NCBI RefSeq assembly: GCF_022347725.1
Contig: NZ_JAKRGB010000003.1
Span: 248,001 to 312,000, forward strand
Length of the DNA stretch: 64,000 nucleotides
Source of the DNA: Ruegeria sp. Ofav3-42
GTDB lineage: Bacteria; Pseudomonadota; Alphaproteobacteria; Rhodobacterales; Rhodobacteraceae
Direction: 5' to 3'
Part shown: piece by piece, positions 36,202-43,426 of the stretch
Layout: the number at the start of each line of letters is the position of its first letter
How positions within the stretch are numbered: the stretch's first letter is position 1
Made by a program: the position numbers and the translations under genes
Notes under the pieces: generated by a model
Seen by the model: only the letters and a program-made list of their open reading frames with translations
What the model was told of the DNA's origin: nothing
Databases searched by the model: none

Positions 36202-36317
36202 TCTGACAATGGGCCAATATCAAGCCGTTTTGTCGCCTCATGCTCCGAAAACAATCCCTGCGCACGACTGAAATTGTTCCTGTAGTTACTTCAATTTCGC
36301 GTGAAATTTGACAAATT

Positions 36318-36344
36318 CACAACCCTCCGGAAACTGGGGTTGTG
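36318..36344 (+). other. Stem-loop just upstream of the J-domain gene
   Basis: CACAACCC (36318-36325) pairs with GGGTTGTG (36337-36344) around an 11-base loop, 20 bases before the start. It is followed by TAGTGTTTTA, so it could terminate metF or act in the leader of the J-domain gene. Confidence 0.5.
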
Positions 36345-36363
36345 TAGTGTTTTAATGAGTTAA

Positions 36364-37020
36364 ATGGGTATGGAAACCGCTGAAAAGATCAGGGCCCGTA
36401 CAGACGCGTTGTTTGCTCTGGGGTTGGATCAAAGCGCCAGTTCAGATGACATCAGAAATGCGTGGCGGAATATTGCGTTCCATGGGCATCCTGATCAGGC
36501 GGACGGCGACTGCTCTGGATTTGCCCGCGCCAAAGAGGCCTATGACCTTCTGCGCAAGGAAGGGTTGACGGGCAAAGGCGCAGGGGCGGGAAAACCGCGG
36601 CGCCCGAAATTGCGTAGACGCGTGATCACCCTTGAAGCTACCGACATCGACGCCTGTCGCGCACTGCTGAACAAAGCACTGCCAGACAGAAGCGACGAAA
36701 CCGAACCGTCGAATCCAGATCAATTGTGCAAATCCGATCACATTCCCGATGCGGTCGGCTTTTTCGGCCGCCACGTGACGTTCTTTGTTTCCACACCGGT
36801 CTATCAGGGGGCAAATCGCGTAGCTCTGCCAACTTCGGTTCTGGCAGGGTCGCGTCGGACGGAAACCGAAGTCCTGAATTTCCAGTCAAATAACTCTGGC
36901 GGTGGCGAGGTTGTTGTTCCCGATGCCATAACGGCCCGTACATTCCCTGGCGCTAAAAGCGTTCGGATTCGTTTCGATGCCGACCAGCAGATGCGCGATG
37001 AGTTCTGGTTGACGCACTAA
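36364..37020 (+). CDS. Orphan J-domain protein of unknown function
   Basis: A 218-residue protein whose first 70 residues look like a J-domain: ALGLDQSASSDDIRNAWRNI, then the essential HPD in FHGHPDQADGD, then FARAKEAYDLLRK. The rest (residues 90-218) has no G/F or Zn-finger region and no domain I recognise, so it is not DnaJ. It may recruit DnaK to a dedicated client. No Shine-Dalgarno is obvious before 36364, and an ATG two codons later is also possible. Upstream is a set of GAAATT repeats and a hairpin. Confidence 0.72.
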   Translation: MGMETAEKIRARTDALFALGLDQSASSDDIRNAWRNIAFHGHPDQADGDCSGFARAKEAYDLLRKEGLTGKGAGAGKPRRPKLRRRVITLEATDIDACRALLNKALPDRSDETEPSNPDQLCKSDHIPDAVGFFGRHVTFFVSTPVYQGANRVALPTSVLAGSRRTETEVLNFQSNNSGGGEVVVPDAITARTFPGAKSVRIRFDADQQMRDEFWLTH

Positions 37021-37025
37021 TCATC

Positions 37026-37057
37026 AAAAAAGCCCGACTGTGGTCCAGCCGGGCTTT
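37026..37057 (-). terminator. Terminator between the J-domain and YHS genes
   Basis: A 12-bp stem with one mismatch (37029-37040 with 37046-37057) and a 5-base loop. On the minus strand it ends in TTTTTT, making it a terminator for the YHS gene and probably bidirectional. Confidence 0.85.
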
Positions 37058-37075
37058 GGGCGCGTGAGTGGCCAC

Positions 37076-37594
37076 TTAGTTTGTCACAGGACCTTCCGAA
37101 GTGAATTTTGGGATTACGCTGGTCGATGCGCCATCAGGTTCGATGCCGGGCCAGTTGCCTTCGGCGATATCGATGTTGCCCGGGACGTCTTCTTCCCAAA
37201 AGCCGACAACAACATCGGTGATGTTCAAGTACAGCTTGTCATCCACTATGCGCCACAGGTTCGGGTTTGCCGGAACCTTGCCGCCTTTCGACACACCGTA
37301 TGCGCAATGCCCGTCATATTGCGGGGCGTAATAGGCCGGGTTTTCCAGGAATTTATCGCGGTTCTCTTCGGTCGAAAACGCCCAGGTGGCGCCATTGTAA
37401 TCTGCGGTGATGTTGGCACTGCCACGCACGCCTTCAGGCTGCGACTGACCGACCGGAACCTGATCCAGGCTGCGATAGGCGACGACATCGTAACCGGATA
37501 CTGCATAGCCGGTACCATCCACATACTGATCTCCGGCAAAGGCCGGAGCAGCAAGGGTCATCGCCGCAGCTACGATCAGGGCAAAACGTTTCAT
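37076..37594 (-). CDS. Exported YHS-domain protein
   Basis: A 172-residue protein from the ATG at 37594, with AAAGGA nine bases upstream. The signal peptide is MKRFALIVAAAMTLAAPAFA, with cleavage before G21. The YHS core is seen in YAVSGYDVVAYR, WAFSTEENRDKFLENPAYYAPQYDGHCAYGVSKG, a fold associated with metal or haem binding in small proteins. It is expected to be periplasmic and its partner is unknown. The 240-base region upstream has a 12-bp palindrome. Confidence 0.85.
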   Translation of the reverse strand: MKRFALIVAAAMTLAAPAFAGDQYVDGTGYAVSGYDVVAYRSLDQVPVGQSQPEGVRGSANITADYNGATWAFSTEENRDKFLENPAYYAPQYDGHCAYGVSKGGKVPANPNLWRIVDDKLYLNITDVVVGFWEEDVPGNIDIAEGNWPGIEPDGASTSVIPKFTSEGPVTN

Positions 37595-37644
37595 GGTGGT
37601 CAATCCTTTTGTCCTTTGGGTTGTTGATTTGCCCGTACGAGCGG

Positions 37645-37656
37645 GTCTGATCAGAC
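37645..37656. promoter_or_regulatory. Perfect palindrome GTCTGATCAGAC upstream of the YHS gene
   Basis: This 12-bp perfect palindrome lies 50 bases upstream of the YHS start, directly beside a second inverted pair, CCCG-N6-CGGG (37632-37645). Operator function is inferred from shape and position. Confidence 0.35.
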
Positions 37657-37844
37657 AATAGGTGATTTCGATTTGATGCGCAGTCCCGCTCGCGGCGCTG
37701 TGACGACGAATGAGAAAACGTGAGATGTCGGATGTGGTTTGTTACAAAACGGCCTCTGAGTTGGGGGTTGGACTCGGCGCTTTGCAACATTAGCTGTTGT
37801 GACGGACGGACAATTCACCTGCACTTTGCTAAGAAAGGCAAGAA

Positions 37845-38723
37845 ATGAGCGAGCAACCGACCTATACGCCCCCAAAGGTCTGGACATGGGACAGCCAGAA
37901 CGGCGGCCAATTCGCCAACATCAACCGCCCGATTGCCGGAGCCACCCACGACAAGGACCTGCCGGTCGGTCGTCACCCGCTGCAACTTTATTCTCTGGCC
38001 ACACCTAACGGTGTCAAAGTGACCGTGATGCTGGAAGAACTGCTGGCTTTGGGTCACGAAGGCGCCGAATACAATGCCTGGCTGGTCAATATCGGCGAAG
38101 GCGATCAGTTCAGCTCGGGTTTTGTCGGGGCCAACCCGAACTCAAAAATTCCTGCGCTGTGGGACCGGTCGGGTGACGAACCGACCCGTGTTTTCGAAAG
38201 CGCCTCGATCCTGTTCCATCTGGCCGAGAAGTTCGACGCTTTCCTGCCCAAATCCGGTCCGGAACGCACGGAAGTCATGAACTGGGTGTTCTGGCAAATG
38301 GGCAGCGCGCCCTATCTGGGCGGTGGATTTGGCCATTTCTACGCCTATGCGCCGGAAAAATGGGAGTACCCAATCAACCGGTTTGCCATGGAGGCCAAAC
38401 GCCAGCTGGACGTTCTGGACCGCGAACTGGCCAACAAGACGTACATCGCGGGCGAAGACTACACGATTGCCGACATGGCGATCTGGCCGTGGTATGGCCA
38501 ATTGGTACTGGGCCGTCTTTACAGCGCAGCAGAGTTCCTGGACGTCGAATCCTACAAGAACATCATGCGTTGGGCCAAGGCCATCGACGCCCGCCCGGCA
38601 GTACAGCGCGGACGGATGGTCAACCGCGCGTTCGGCGAGCCGCATACCCAGTTGCACGAACGCCACGAGGCCACAGACTTCGAAACCCGCACGCAAGACA
38701 AACTGGAAGCGGCTGCGGAGTAA
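37845..38723 (+). CDS. yghU: Glutathione S-transferase, YghU/Nu-class-like
   Basis: A 292-residue protein with a thioredoxin-like N-terminal domain (about 45-130; LQLYSLATPNGVKVTVMLEELLAL, NPNSKIPALWD, FESASILFHLAEKF) and an alpha-helical C-terminal domain. The extended N-terminal arm (TYTPPKVWTWDSQNGGQFANIN) is characteristic of YghU-type enzymes, which have disulfide-bond reductase activity with glutathione. Followed by a terminator. Confidence 0.93.
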   Translation: MSEQPTYTPPKVWTWDSQNGGQFANINRPIAGATHDKDLPVGRHPLQLYSLATPNGVKVTVMLEELLALGHEGAEYNAWLVNIGEGDQFSSGFVGANPNSKIPALWDRSGDEPTRVFESASILFHLAEKFDAFLPKSGPERTEVMNWVFWQMGSAPYLGGGFGHFYAYAPEKWEYPINRFAMEAKRQLDVLDRELANKTYIAGEDYTIADMAIWPWYGQLVLGRLYSAAEFLDVESYKNIMRWAKAIDARPAVQRGRMVNRAFGEPHTQLHERHEATDFETRTQDKLEAAAE

Positions 38724-38729
38724 ACACTC

Positions 38730-38769
38730 AATCGCCCTGCACACTACCGGTCGCGGGGCGATTTGTTTT
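38730..38769 (+). terminator. Terminator after the YghU-type gene
   Basis: An 8-bp stem (AATCGCCC with GGGCGATT, 38730-38737 and 38756-38763) and then TGTTTT. Confidence 0.65.
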
Positions 38770-38776
38770 CCAGATC

Positions 38777-39565
38777 CTATTTTAGAATGGGCGGTTTTTC
38801 CGGATCGCTGCCCGGTATCGTCTGCGTGGCAACGCGCACCTCGGGCTGCGGTAGATCGAAACGCAATCCAACGCGCGCCAGTGATGCGGCAACCGGATCA
38901 TTCGGAGGGAAAAACCCGACATCCATGGCCCCTGCCTCGATCCCGGAAAATGTCAGTGCCTCGGATGCCGCTTTGGCAAGCGCTGCCTCCGCGCCCTCGA
39001 CCGCCCCGACAAAACCGAGCAGATGACCTGACCCACCACCCTTTGTTTTGGTCCCAACCAGATAAGCCGCGTCGGCCAATCCAACCGCCGTGGCAAGCTT
39101 TGCGTCCAACGCGGTCAGCAGATTGTCAGGCAATCCGGCCGGAGCCAGAAACTCCTCCAGCCGCTGTTGCACCTCTTCTGGTCCGTGCTGCAACGTCTCA
39201 GCCAACCAGCCCAGCGCCTCGGACGGGATCAGCATTGATGACGGTGCGACCTCAAGGTTCAAACCCAACCCGATCCCCTGCCCCGACAGCATCGAAGACA
39301 GCACCCGCCCGGACAGCGCGACGTACGGCACCGGGCGTTCGGCAAACCGCGCCAGCCGGTCTTCTCGATCAAAGACCAACACAAAACGCCCGTCGGCAAC
39401 GTCGAACAATTCGGGCGAGATATTCTCGTCCTTCGCCTCTTCGGTCAGCATCAGGAACAATTCGCTGTCGGCCAGCCGTTCGAAAAAACGCAGTCGCGCG
39501 GCATCGTCCTGCGGGTTAGCCTCCATCGCGGCGTGGGCGGCATCCAGAGCTGTGGCTTCAGTCAT
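38777..39565 (-). CDS. SseB-family protein
   Basis: A 262-residue soluble protein with the SseB N-terminal pattern: DDAARLRFFERLADSELFLML, LVFDREDRLARFA, VALSGRVLSSML and GLGLNLEVAPSSMLI. The C-terminal part resembles the SseB C-terminal domain. The biochemical role of this family outside enterobacterial rhodanese-enhancing SseB is unclear. It overlaps the upstream glycosylase-like gene by eight bases, so the two are co-transcribed. Confidence 0.85.
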   Translation of the reverse strand: MTEATALDAAHAAMEANPQDDAARLRFFERLADSELFLMLTEEAKDENISPELFDVADGRFVLVFDREDRLARFAERPVPYVALSGRVLSSMLSGQGIGLGLNLEVAPSSMLIPSEALGWLAETLQHGPEEVQQRLEEFLAPAGLPDNLLTALDAKLATAVGLADAAYLVGTKTKGGGSGHLLGFVGAVEGAEAALAKAASEALTFSGIEAGAMDVGFFPPNDPVAASLARVGLRFDLPQPEVRVATQTIPGSDPEKPPILK

Positions 39566-40145
39566 TCAGAACCTCTTGCACCCGGGCGCGCAATACCGGC
39601 AGAAGGTCGGCTTGGAACCACGGGTTTTTCCTCATCCATGCCGTATTCCGCCACGACGGATGAGGCAAGGCAAAGACGCGCGGCGCATGGTCCCGCCAGT
39701 TCCGAACGGTTTCCGTGACTGAGGTACGGGCGTTCAGATGATACTTGTGAGCGTGCCCGCCAATCAGAATCGTCAAGCGTACATCCCCAAGCGTTTGCAA
39801 CACCTTGTCATGCCACGTCTGCCCACAGACTGTGGGCGGTGGCAAATCTGCCTTACGGGCATCATAGCCCGGAAAACAGAACGCCATCGGCACAATCGAA
39901 ACCAACGACCTGTTGTAAAACACGGCCTCATCGATCCCTAGCCAGTCCCGCAAGCGATCCCCTGACGGATCGGTAAACGGCCGCCCAGACACATGCACAC
40001 GCGCACCAGGCGCCTGGCCCGCAATCAAAATCGGCGTTCCGGACCGAAACCAGACCACAGGGCGCGGTTCGTGCGCAGTCTCTGTTGCGGCAAACCGATC
40101 AGCGCAGAGGCGACAGGATGCGATTTCTTTCTGGAGTGAATTCAT
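39558..40145 (-). CDS. Uracil-DNA glycosylase superfamily protein
   Basis: A 195-residue protein. Motif A-like sequence is LIAGQAPGARVHVSGRPFTDPSGDRLRDWLG (blocks shown together; residues about 40-70) and motif B-like sequence is LPHPSWRN near residue 160. A CRLC pair is near the N-terminus, but the full four-Cys iron-sulfur set of family 4 is not apparent. It may remove damaged bases or belong to a non-catalytic branch. First gene of a pair with SseB. Confidence 0.82.
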   Translation of the reverse strand: MNSLQKEIASCRLCADRFAATETAHEPRPVVWFRSGTPILIAGQAPGARVHVSGRPFTDPSGDRLRDWLGIDEAVFYNRSLVSIVPMAFCFPGYDARKADLPPPTVCGQTWHDKVLQTLGDVRLTILIGGHAHKYHLNARTSVTETVRNWRDHAPRVFALPHPSWRNTAWMRKNPWFQADLLPVLRARVQEVLND

Positions 40146-40182
40146 CGGATCGCAAGGATTAGTGCTTCAAACTGGTTGACGG

Positions 40183-40290
40183 TCAGAGTGAAAGATAGTC
40201 ATCGCAGGGCACGGGGCCAACACATGAAAAAGTCACATTGCCAACAGCCAGCTTTTGGATGCATTGATCATACGCTTCGTTATTCGACAT
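40183..40290 (-). CDS. Possible 35-residue protein, unknown
   Basis: An ATG at 40290 opens 35 codons (MSNNEAYDQCIQKLAVGN...) ending with TGA at 40183, 37 bases before the glycosylase-like gene on the same strand. AGG lies about seven bases upstream. It has three Cys, including VGPVPCDDY. The only support is a clean frame in an otherwise empty 227-base gap, so it is tentative. Confidence 0.3.
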   Translation of the reverse strand: MSNNEAYDQCIQKLAVGNVTFSCVGPVPCDDYLSL

Positions 40291-40372
40291 AATGTGGCCT
40301 ATATAAACGCGTAGGATAACCACTCATTTGTCGGTGCATTCGGCACAACACAGGTACAGGCAGCAGGCGCAA

Positions 40373-41032
40373 ATGCTTGAGTTTGAGAATGTCAGTAAGT
40401 CCTTCTGGACCGGAACGCGCCGCAAGGTGATCCTGGACAATGTCTCGTTCCGGATCGAGCTGGGCCGCTCGATCGGCATTCTTGCTCCCAATGGCACCGG
40501 GAAAACAACGCTGATCAACATGATGGCCGGGCTGGAGAAACCGGATGAGGGCGTGATTCGAAAGTCCTGCAAAGTCTCGTTCCCGATGGGCTTTTCCGGT
40601 GGGGTCGCGAATAATCTGTCGGCACTGGAAAACGCGCGTTACATCGCCAAAATCTACGGCATGGACCCTGACTATGTCGAAGCGTACTGTAGCTGGCTCT
40701 GCAACTTAGGAGAGTACTTCAACCAACCGCTTGCCACGTATTCGTCCGGTATGAAGGGGCGTTTTACCTTTGCGTTGATGCTGGCGCTGGATTTCGACAT
40801 GTATCTGATTGACGAGGGTATGCCGGCCTCGACAGATGTCGATTTCAACAGAAAAGCTGGCGACGTCCTTAGGGAAAAGTTGCGCACGACGACGCTGGTG
40901 ATCGTGTCGCACAGCCCCGACGTTTTGGAAAAATTTGCGCGACAGGCTGCTGTTCTTGTAGATGGGCAGCTTCACATGTTCGACACCTTGGAAGAGGCAA
41001 AGCAGCTATATGACTACCAAACCCAAGGCTAG
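40373..41032 (+). CDS. Capsule polysaccharide export ATPase, KpsT-like
   Basis: A 219-residue ABC ATPase of the polysaccharide-export subfamily. The start is the ATG at 40373, since homology begins at MLEFENVSKSF. Walker A is APNGTGKTT (38-46), the signature is the non-canonical YSSGMKGR (123-130) typical of KpsT/CtrD, and Walker B is MYLIDEG (143-149). It should power export of a Kdo- or mannose-based polysaccharide. No KpsM permease gene follows; the next gene is KpsE-like and overlaps by 23 bases. Confidence 0.93.
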   Translation: MLEFENVSKSFWTGTRRKVILDNVSFRIELGRSIGILAPNGTGKTTLINMMAGLEKPDEGVIRKSCKVSFPMGFSGGVANNLSALENARYIAKIYGMDPDYVEAYCSWLCNLGEYFNQPLATYSSGMKGRFTFALMLALDFDMYLIDEGMPASTDVDFNRKAGDVLREKLRTTTLVIVSHSPDVLEKFARQAAVLVDGQLHMFDTLEEAKQLYDYQTQG

Positions 41033-42572
41033 AATTTACAACTGGCGTCGCAAACGCCGTAGCGAAGGCACTGCAGAGGCCCGCGCCGACGCGATCTCGC
41101 GCATTCGCAAGGCAACTCAGCCGCCTGCTGCGGCCAACGACCCGCAACCCGGAACCGAACTGGATGCAATCAAGCGTGAGGGGCTGACAGGCCGACAATT
41201 GCGCATGGCGCGCAGGCTGGCTCAGAAAAACGACCTTGCAGCAACCTCGGATTATGATGCGGTGCGCCTGCTGCGCAAAAAAGGGATCGACCCGTTTCAG
41301 CGCACGAACTTGTTGGACCTGGCTACCGAGAAGAAAAGCGCTGAAGACAAGATCAAGATTCACTTGCCGCAAACGGTCAACGAGGGCGCCCAGACGCTAC
41401 CAGGCCCCGAGCTGTCCCCAGCGCAACGACGCGAATTCGAAATTGACCAGATACGAAAAGACATCGCGCGTCGTCGCCGTCGCAAACTGTTGGCGTTGTT
41501 CGCGCGACTGGCTGTGTTCGTGTTCCTGCCCACGCTGATCGTCGGGATTTACTTCTACCGTCTGGCGACACCCATGTATGCCAGCGACTCTGCTTTCTCG
41601 ATCCTTCAGGCTGACGGTGCTGGCGCATCCTTCGGCGGTTTTCTGGCAGGCACCCAGTACGCAACCGCGCAGGATTCCGTGGCAACGCAGGAGTTTCTGG
41701 AATCCAAAGACGCGTTACTGAGGCTTGAGCGCGATATGGGCTTTGCAGAAATCTTCAAACAGCAGTGGATTGATCCGATCCAGCGCCTTTCGCCCGACGC
41801 GACGCTGGAAGAAACGTACAAGCTGTACAAGCGGATGATTACGATCGGGTACGACCCAAGCGACGGCATCATCCGAATGGAGGTCGCGGCACCGGCTCCG
41901 GACATCGCGGTTGCCATCTCGGACCGTCTTCTGTCTTACGCCGAAGAAACGATCAACGGTCTGTCCGAATTAAAGCGCGAAGATCAAATGCGCGAAGCTT
42001 TGGCCAGTTTCGAAATGGCACAAGAAGAACGGAAAAATGCACAGGAAGACCTTATTGAGCTTCAACTGCAAGGCGCTCTTTTGGACCCGGAAAACGTTAT
42101 TGCCGGCCTTCGCGGCCGCATTAACGGCATCGAAACCCAGCTGCAGGACAAAGAGCTTCAACTTGCCGCGCTGCTGGACAACAGGCGCCCCAACCAAGCG
42201 AAGGTCGACGGTGCCCGCGCGGATATCTCACGCCTTGAAGCCGTGCTGGAAGAGCTCAACGCGGAAATGCTGGACGTGTCTGCCGGCGAAAACTCGCTGG
42301 CCCGGCTTAGTGTGCGGATTCAAATGGCGCAGGCCGACCTTGTCGCAAGGGACATGATGTTGCAGACCGCCATGCAGCAAATGGAAACCACGCGGACCGA
42401 AGCAAACCGCAAAGTGCGCTACCTGACCGTGTCGGTGAAGCCCGTGCCAAGTCAGGAACCCACCTATCCGCGCAAGTTCGAAAATACGATTTTGGCTTTT
42501 CTGTTGTTTGCTGGTATCTACCTGTTGATCTCGCTTACCGCGTCGGTCCTTCGTGAACAGGTATCCTCGTAA
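41010..42572 (+). CDS. Capsule export inner-membrane/periplasmic protein, KpsE/CtrB-like, with long N-terminal extension
   Basis: A 520-residue polysaccharide co-polymerase-type protein. A charged, Arg-rich cytoplasmic extension (1-158; with REGLTGRQLRMARRLAQ and YDAVRLLRKKGIDPF) precedes the first membrane helix (about 160-182). A long periplasmic region with coiled coil (about 330-460) follows, and a C-terminal helix (about 490-512) closes the protein. The ATG at 41010 lies inside the KpsT-like gene. Normal KpsE proteins lack most of the N-terminal 130 residues. It should bridge the ABC transporter to the outer-membrane channel. Confidence 0.9.
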   Translation: MTTKPKARIYNWRRKRRSEGTAEARADAISRIRKATQPPAAANDPQPGTELDAIKREGLTGRQLRMARRLAQKNDLAATSDYDAVRLLRKKGIDPFQRTNLLDLATEKKSAEDKIKIHLPQTVNEGAQTLPGPELSPAQRREFEIDQIRKDIARRRRRKLLALFARLAVFVFLPTLIVGIYFYRLATPMYASDSAFSILQADGAGASFGGFLAGTQYATAQDSVATQEFLESKDALLRLERDMGFAEIFKQQWIDPIQRLSPDATLEETYKLYKRMITIGYDPSDGIIRMEVAAPAPDIAVAISDRLLSYAEETINGLSELKREDQMREALASFEMAQEERKNAQEDLIELQLQGALLDPENVIAGLRGRINGIETQLQDKELQLAALLDNRRPNQAKVDGARADISRLEAVLEELNAEMLDVSAGENSLARLSVRIQMAQADLVARDMMLQTAMQQMETTRTEANRKVRYLTVSVKPVPSQEPTYPRKFENTILAFLLFAGIYLLISLTASVLREQVSS

Positions 42573-42577
42573 GACAC

Positions 42578-43411
42578 ATGAAACATGTAAAAATCTCCGA
42601 TCTCACGGTCGGCAATGATCTGCCTCTGACGATCATCGCCGGCCCCTGCCAGCTTGAAACCGCAGATCATGCGCAGATGATCGCTGGAAAAATGAAAGAG
42701 GCCTGCGACGCAGCAGGTGCGCAGTATGTGTTCAAAGCCTCCTACGACAAGGCCAACCGTACATCTCTGTCCGGAAAGCGCGGCATGGGGATCGACGCTG
42801 GGCTAACGGTTCTGGATAACATCCGGAAAACCATGGGCATCCCGGTGCTGACGGACGTCCATACCGAAGCCCAATGCGCCATCGCAGCCGAAGCAGTGGA
42901 TGTCTTGCAAATCCCGGCCTTCCTGTGCCGTCAGACAGACATGTTGCTGGCAGCTGGAAACACGGGCGCTGTTATCAACGTCAAAAAGGGTCAGTTCCTG
43001 GCCCCGTGGGAAATGCCCAATATCGTGACCAAGATAGAAAGCACCGGGAACACGAATATCCTGCTGACCGAGCGGGGGTCTTCCTTCGGCTACAACACTT
43101 TGGTTGCCGACATGCGGTCCCTGCCTCAAATGGCGAAGACAGGTTACCCTGTGGTGATGGATGCCACCCACTCCGTGCAGCAACCCGGCGGGCAAGGCGG
43201 TTCCTCGGGCGGGCAAAGAGAATTTGCACCGGTCATGGCGCGGGCGGCCGTTGCTGTCGGCACGGGTGCGGTCTTCATGGAAACACACCAGGATCCGGAT
43301 AACGCCCCATGCGACGGGCCAAACATGATATACTTGGATCAAATGCCTCAACTCATTGACACATTGATGCGCTTTGATGCATTGGCCAAGGCCAATCCGA
43401 TTGAGATTTAA
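42578..43411 (+). CDS. kdsA: 3-deoxy-8-phosphooctulonate synthase
   Basis: A 277-residue DAHP-synthase-superfamily enzyme that condenses PEP with arabinose-5-phosphate to Kdo-8-phosphate. Blocks include IIAGPCQLET, FKASYDKANRTS, GIPVLTDVHTEAQC, LQIPAFLCRQTDML, and DATHSVQQPGGQGG. It is five bases after the KpsE-like gene, so Kdo supply and polysaccharide export are co-transcribed; this may be a second, capsule-dedicated copy, which the window cannot show. Confidence 0.96.
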   Translation: MKHVKISDLTVGNDLPLTIIAGPCQLETADHAQMIAGKMKEACDAAGAQYVFKASYDKANRTSLSGKRGMGIDAGLTVLDNIRKTMGIPVLTDVHTEAQCAIAAEAVDVLQIPAFLCRQTDMLLAAGNTGAVINVKKGQFLAPWEMPNIVTKIESTGNTNILLTERGSSFGYNTLVADMRSLPQMAKTGYPVVMDATHSVQQPGGQGGSSGGQREFAPVMARAAVAVGTGAVFMETHQDPDNAPCDGPNMIYLDQMPQLIDTLMRFDALAKANPIEI

Positions 43412-43426
43412 TCAAGAGCAATAGTT

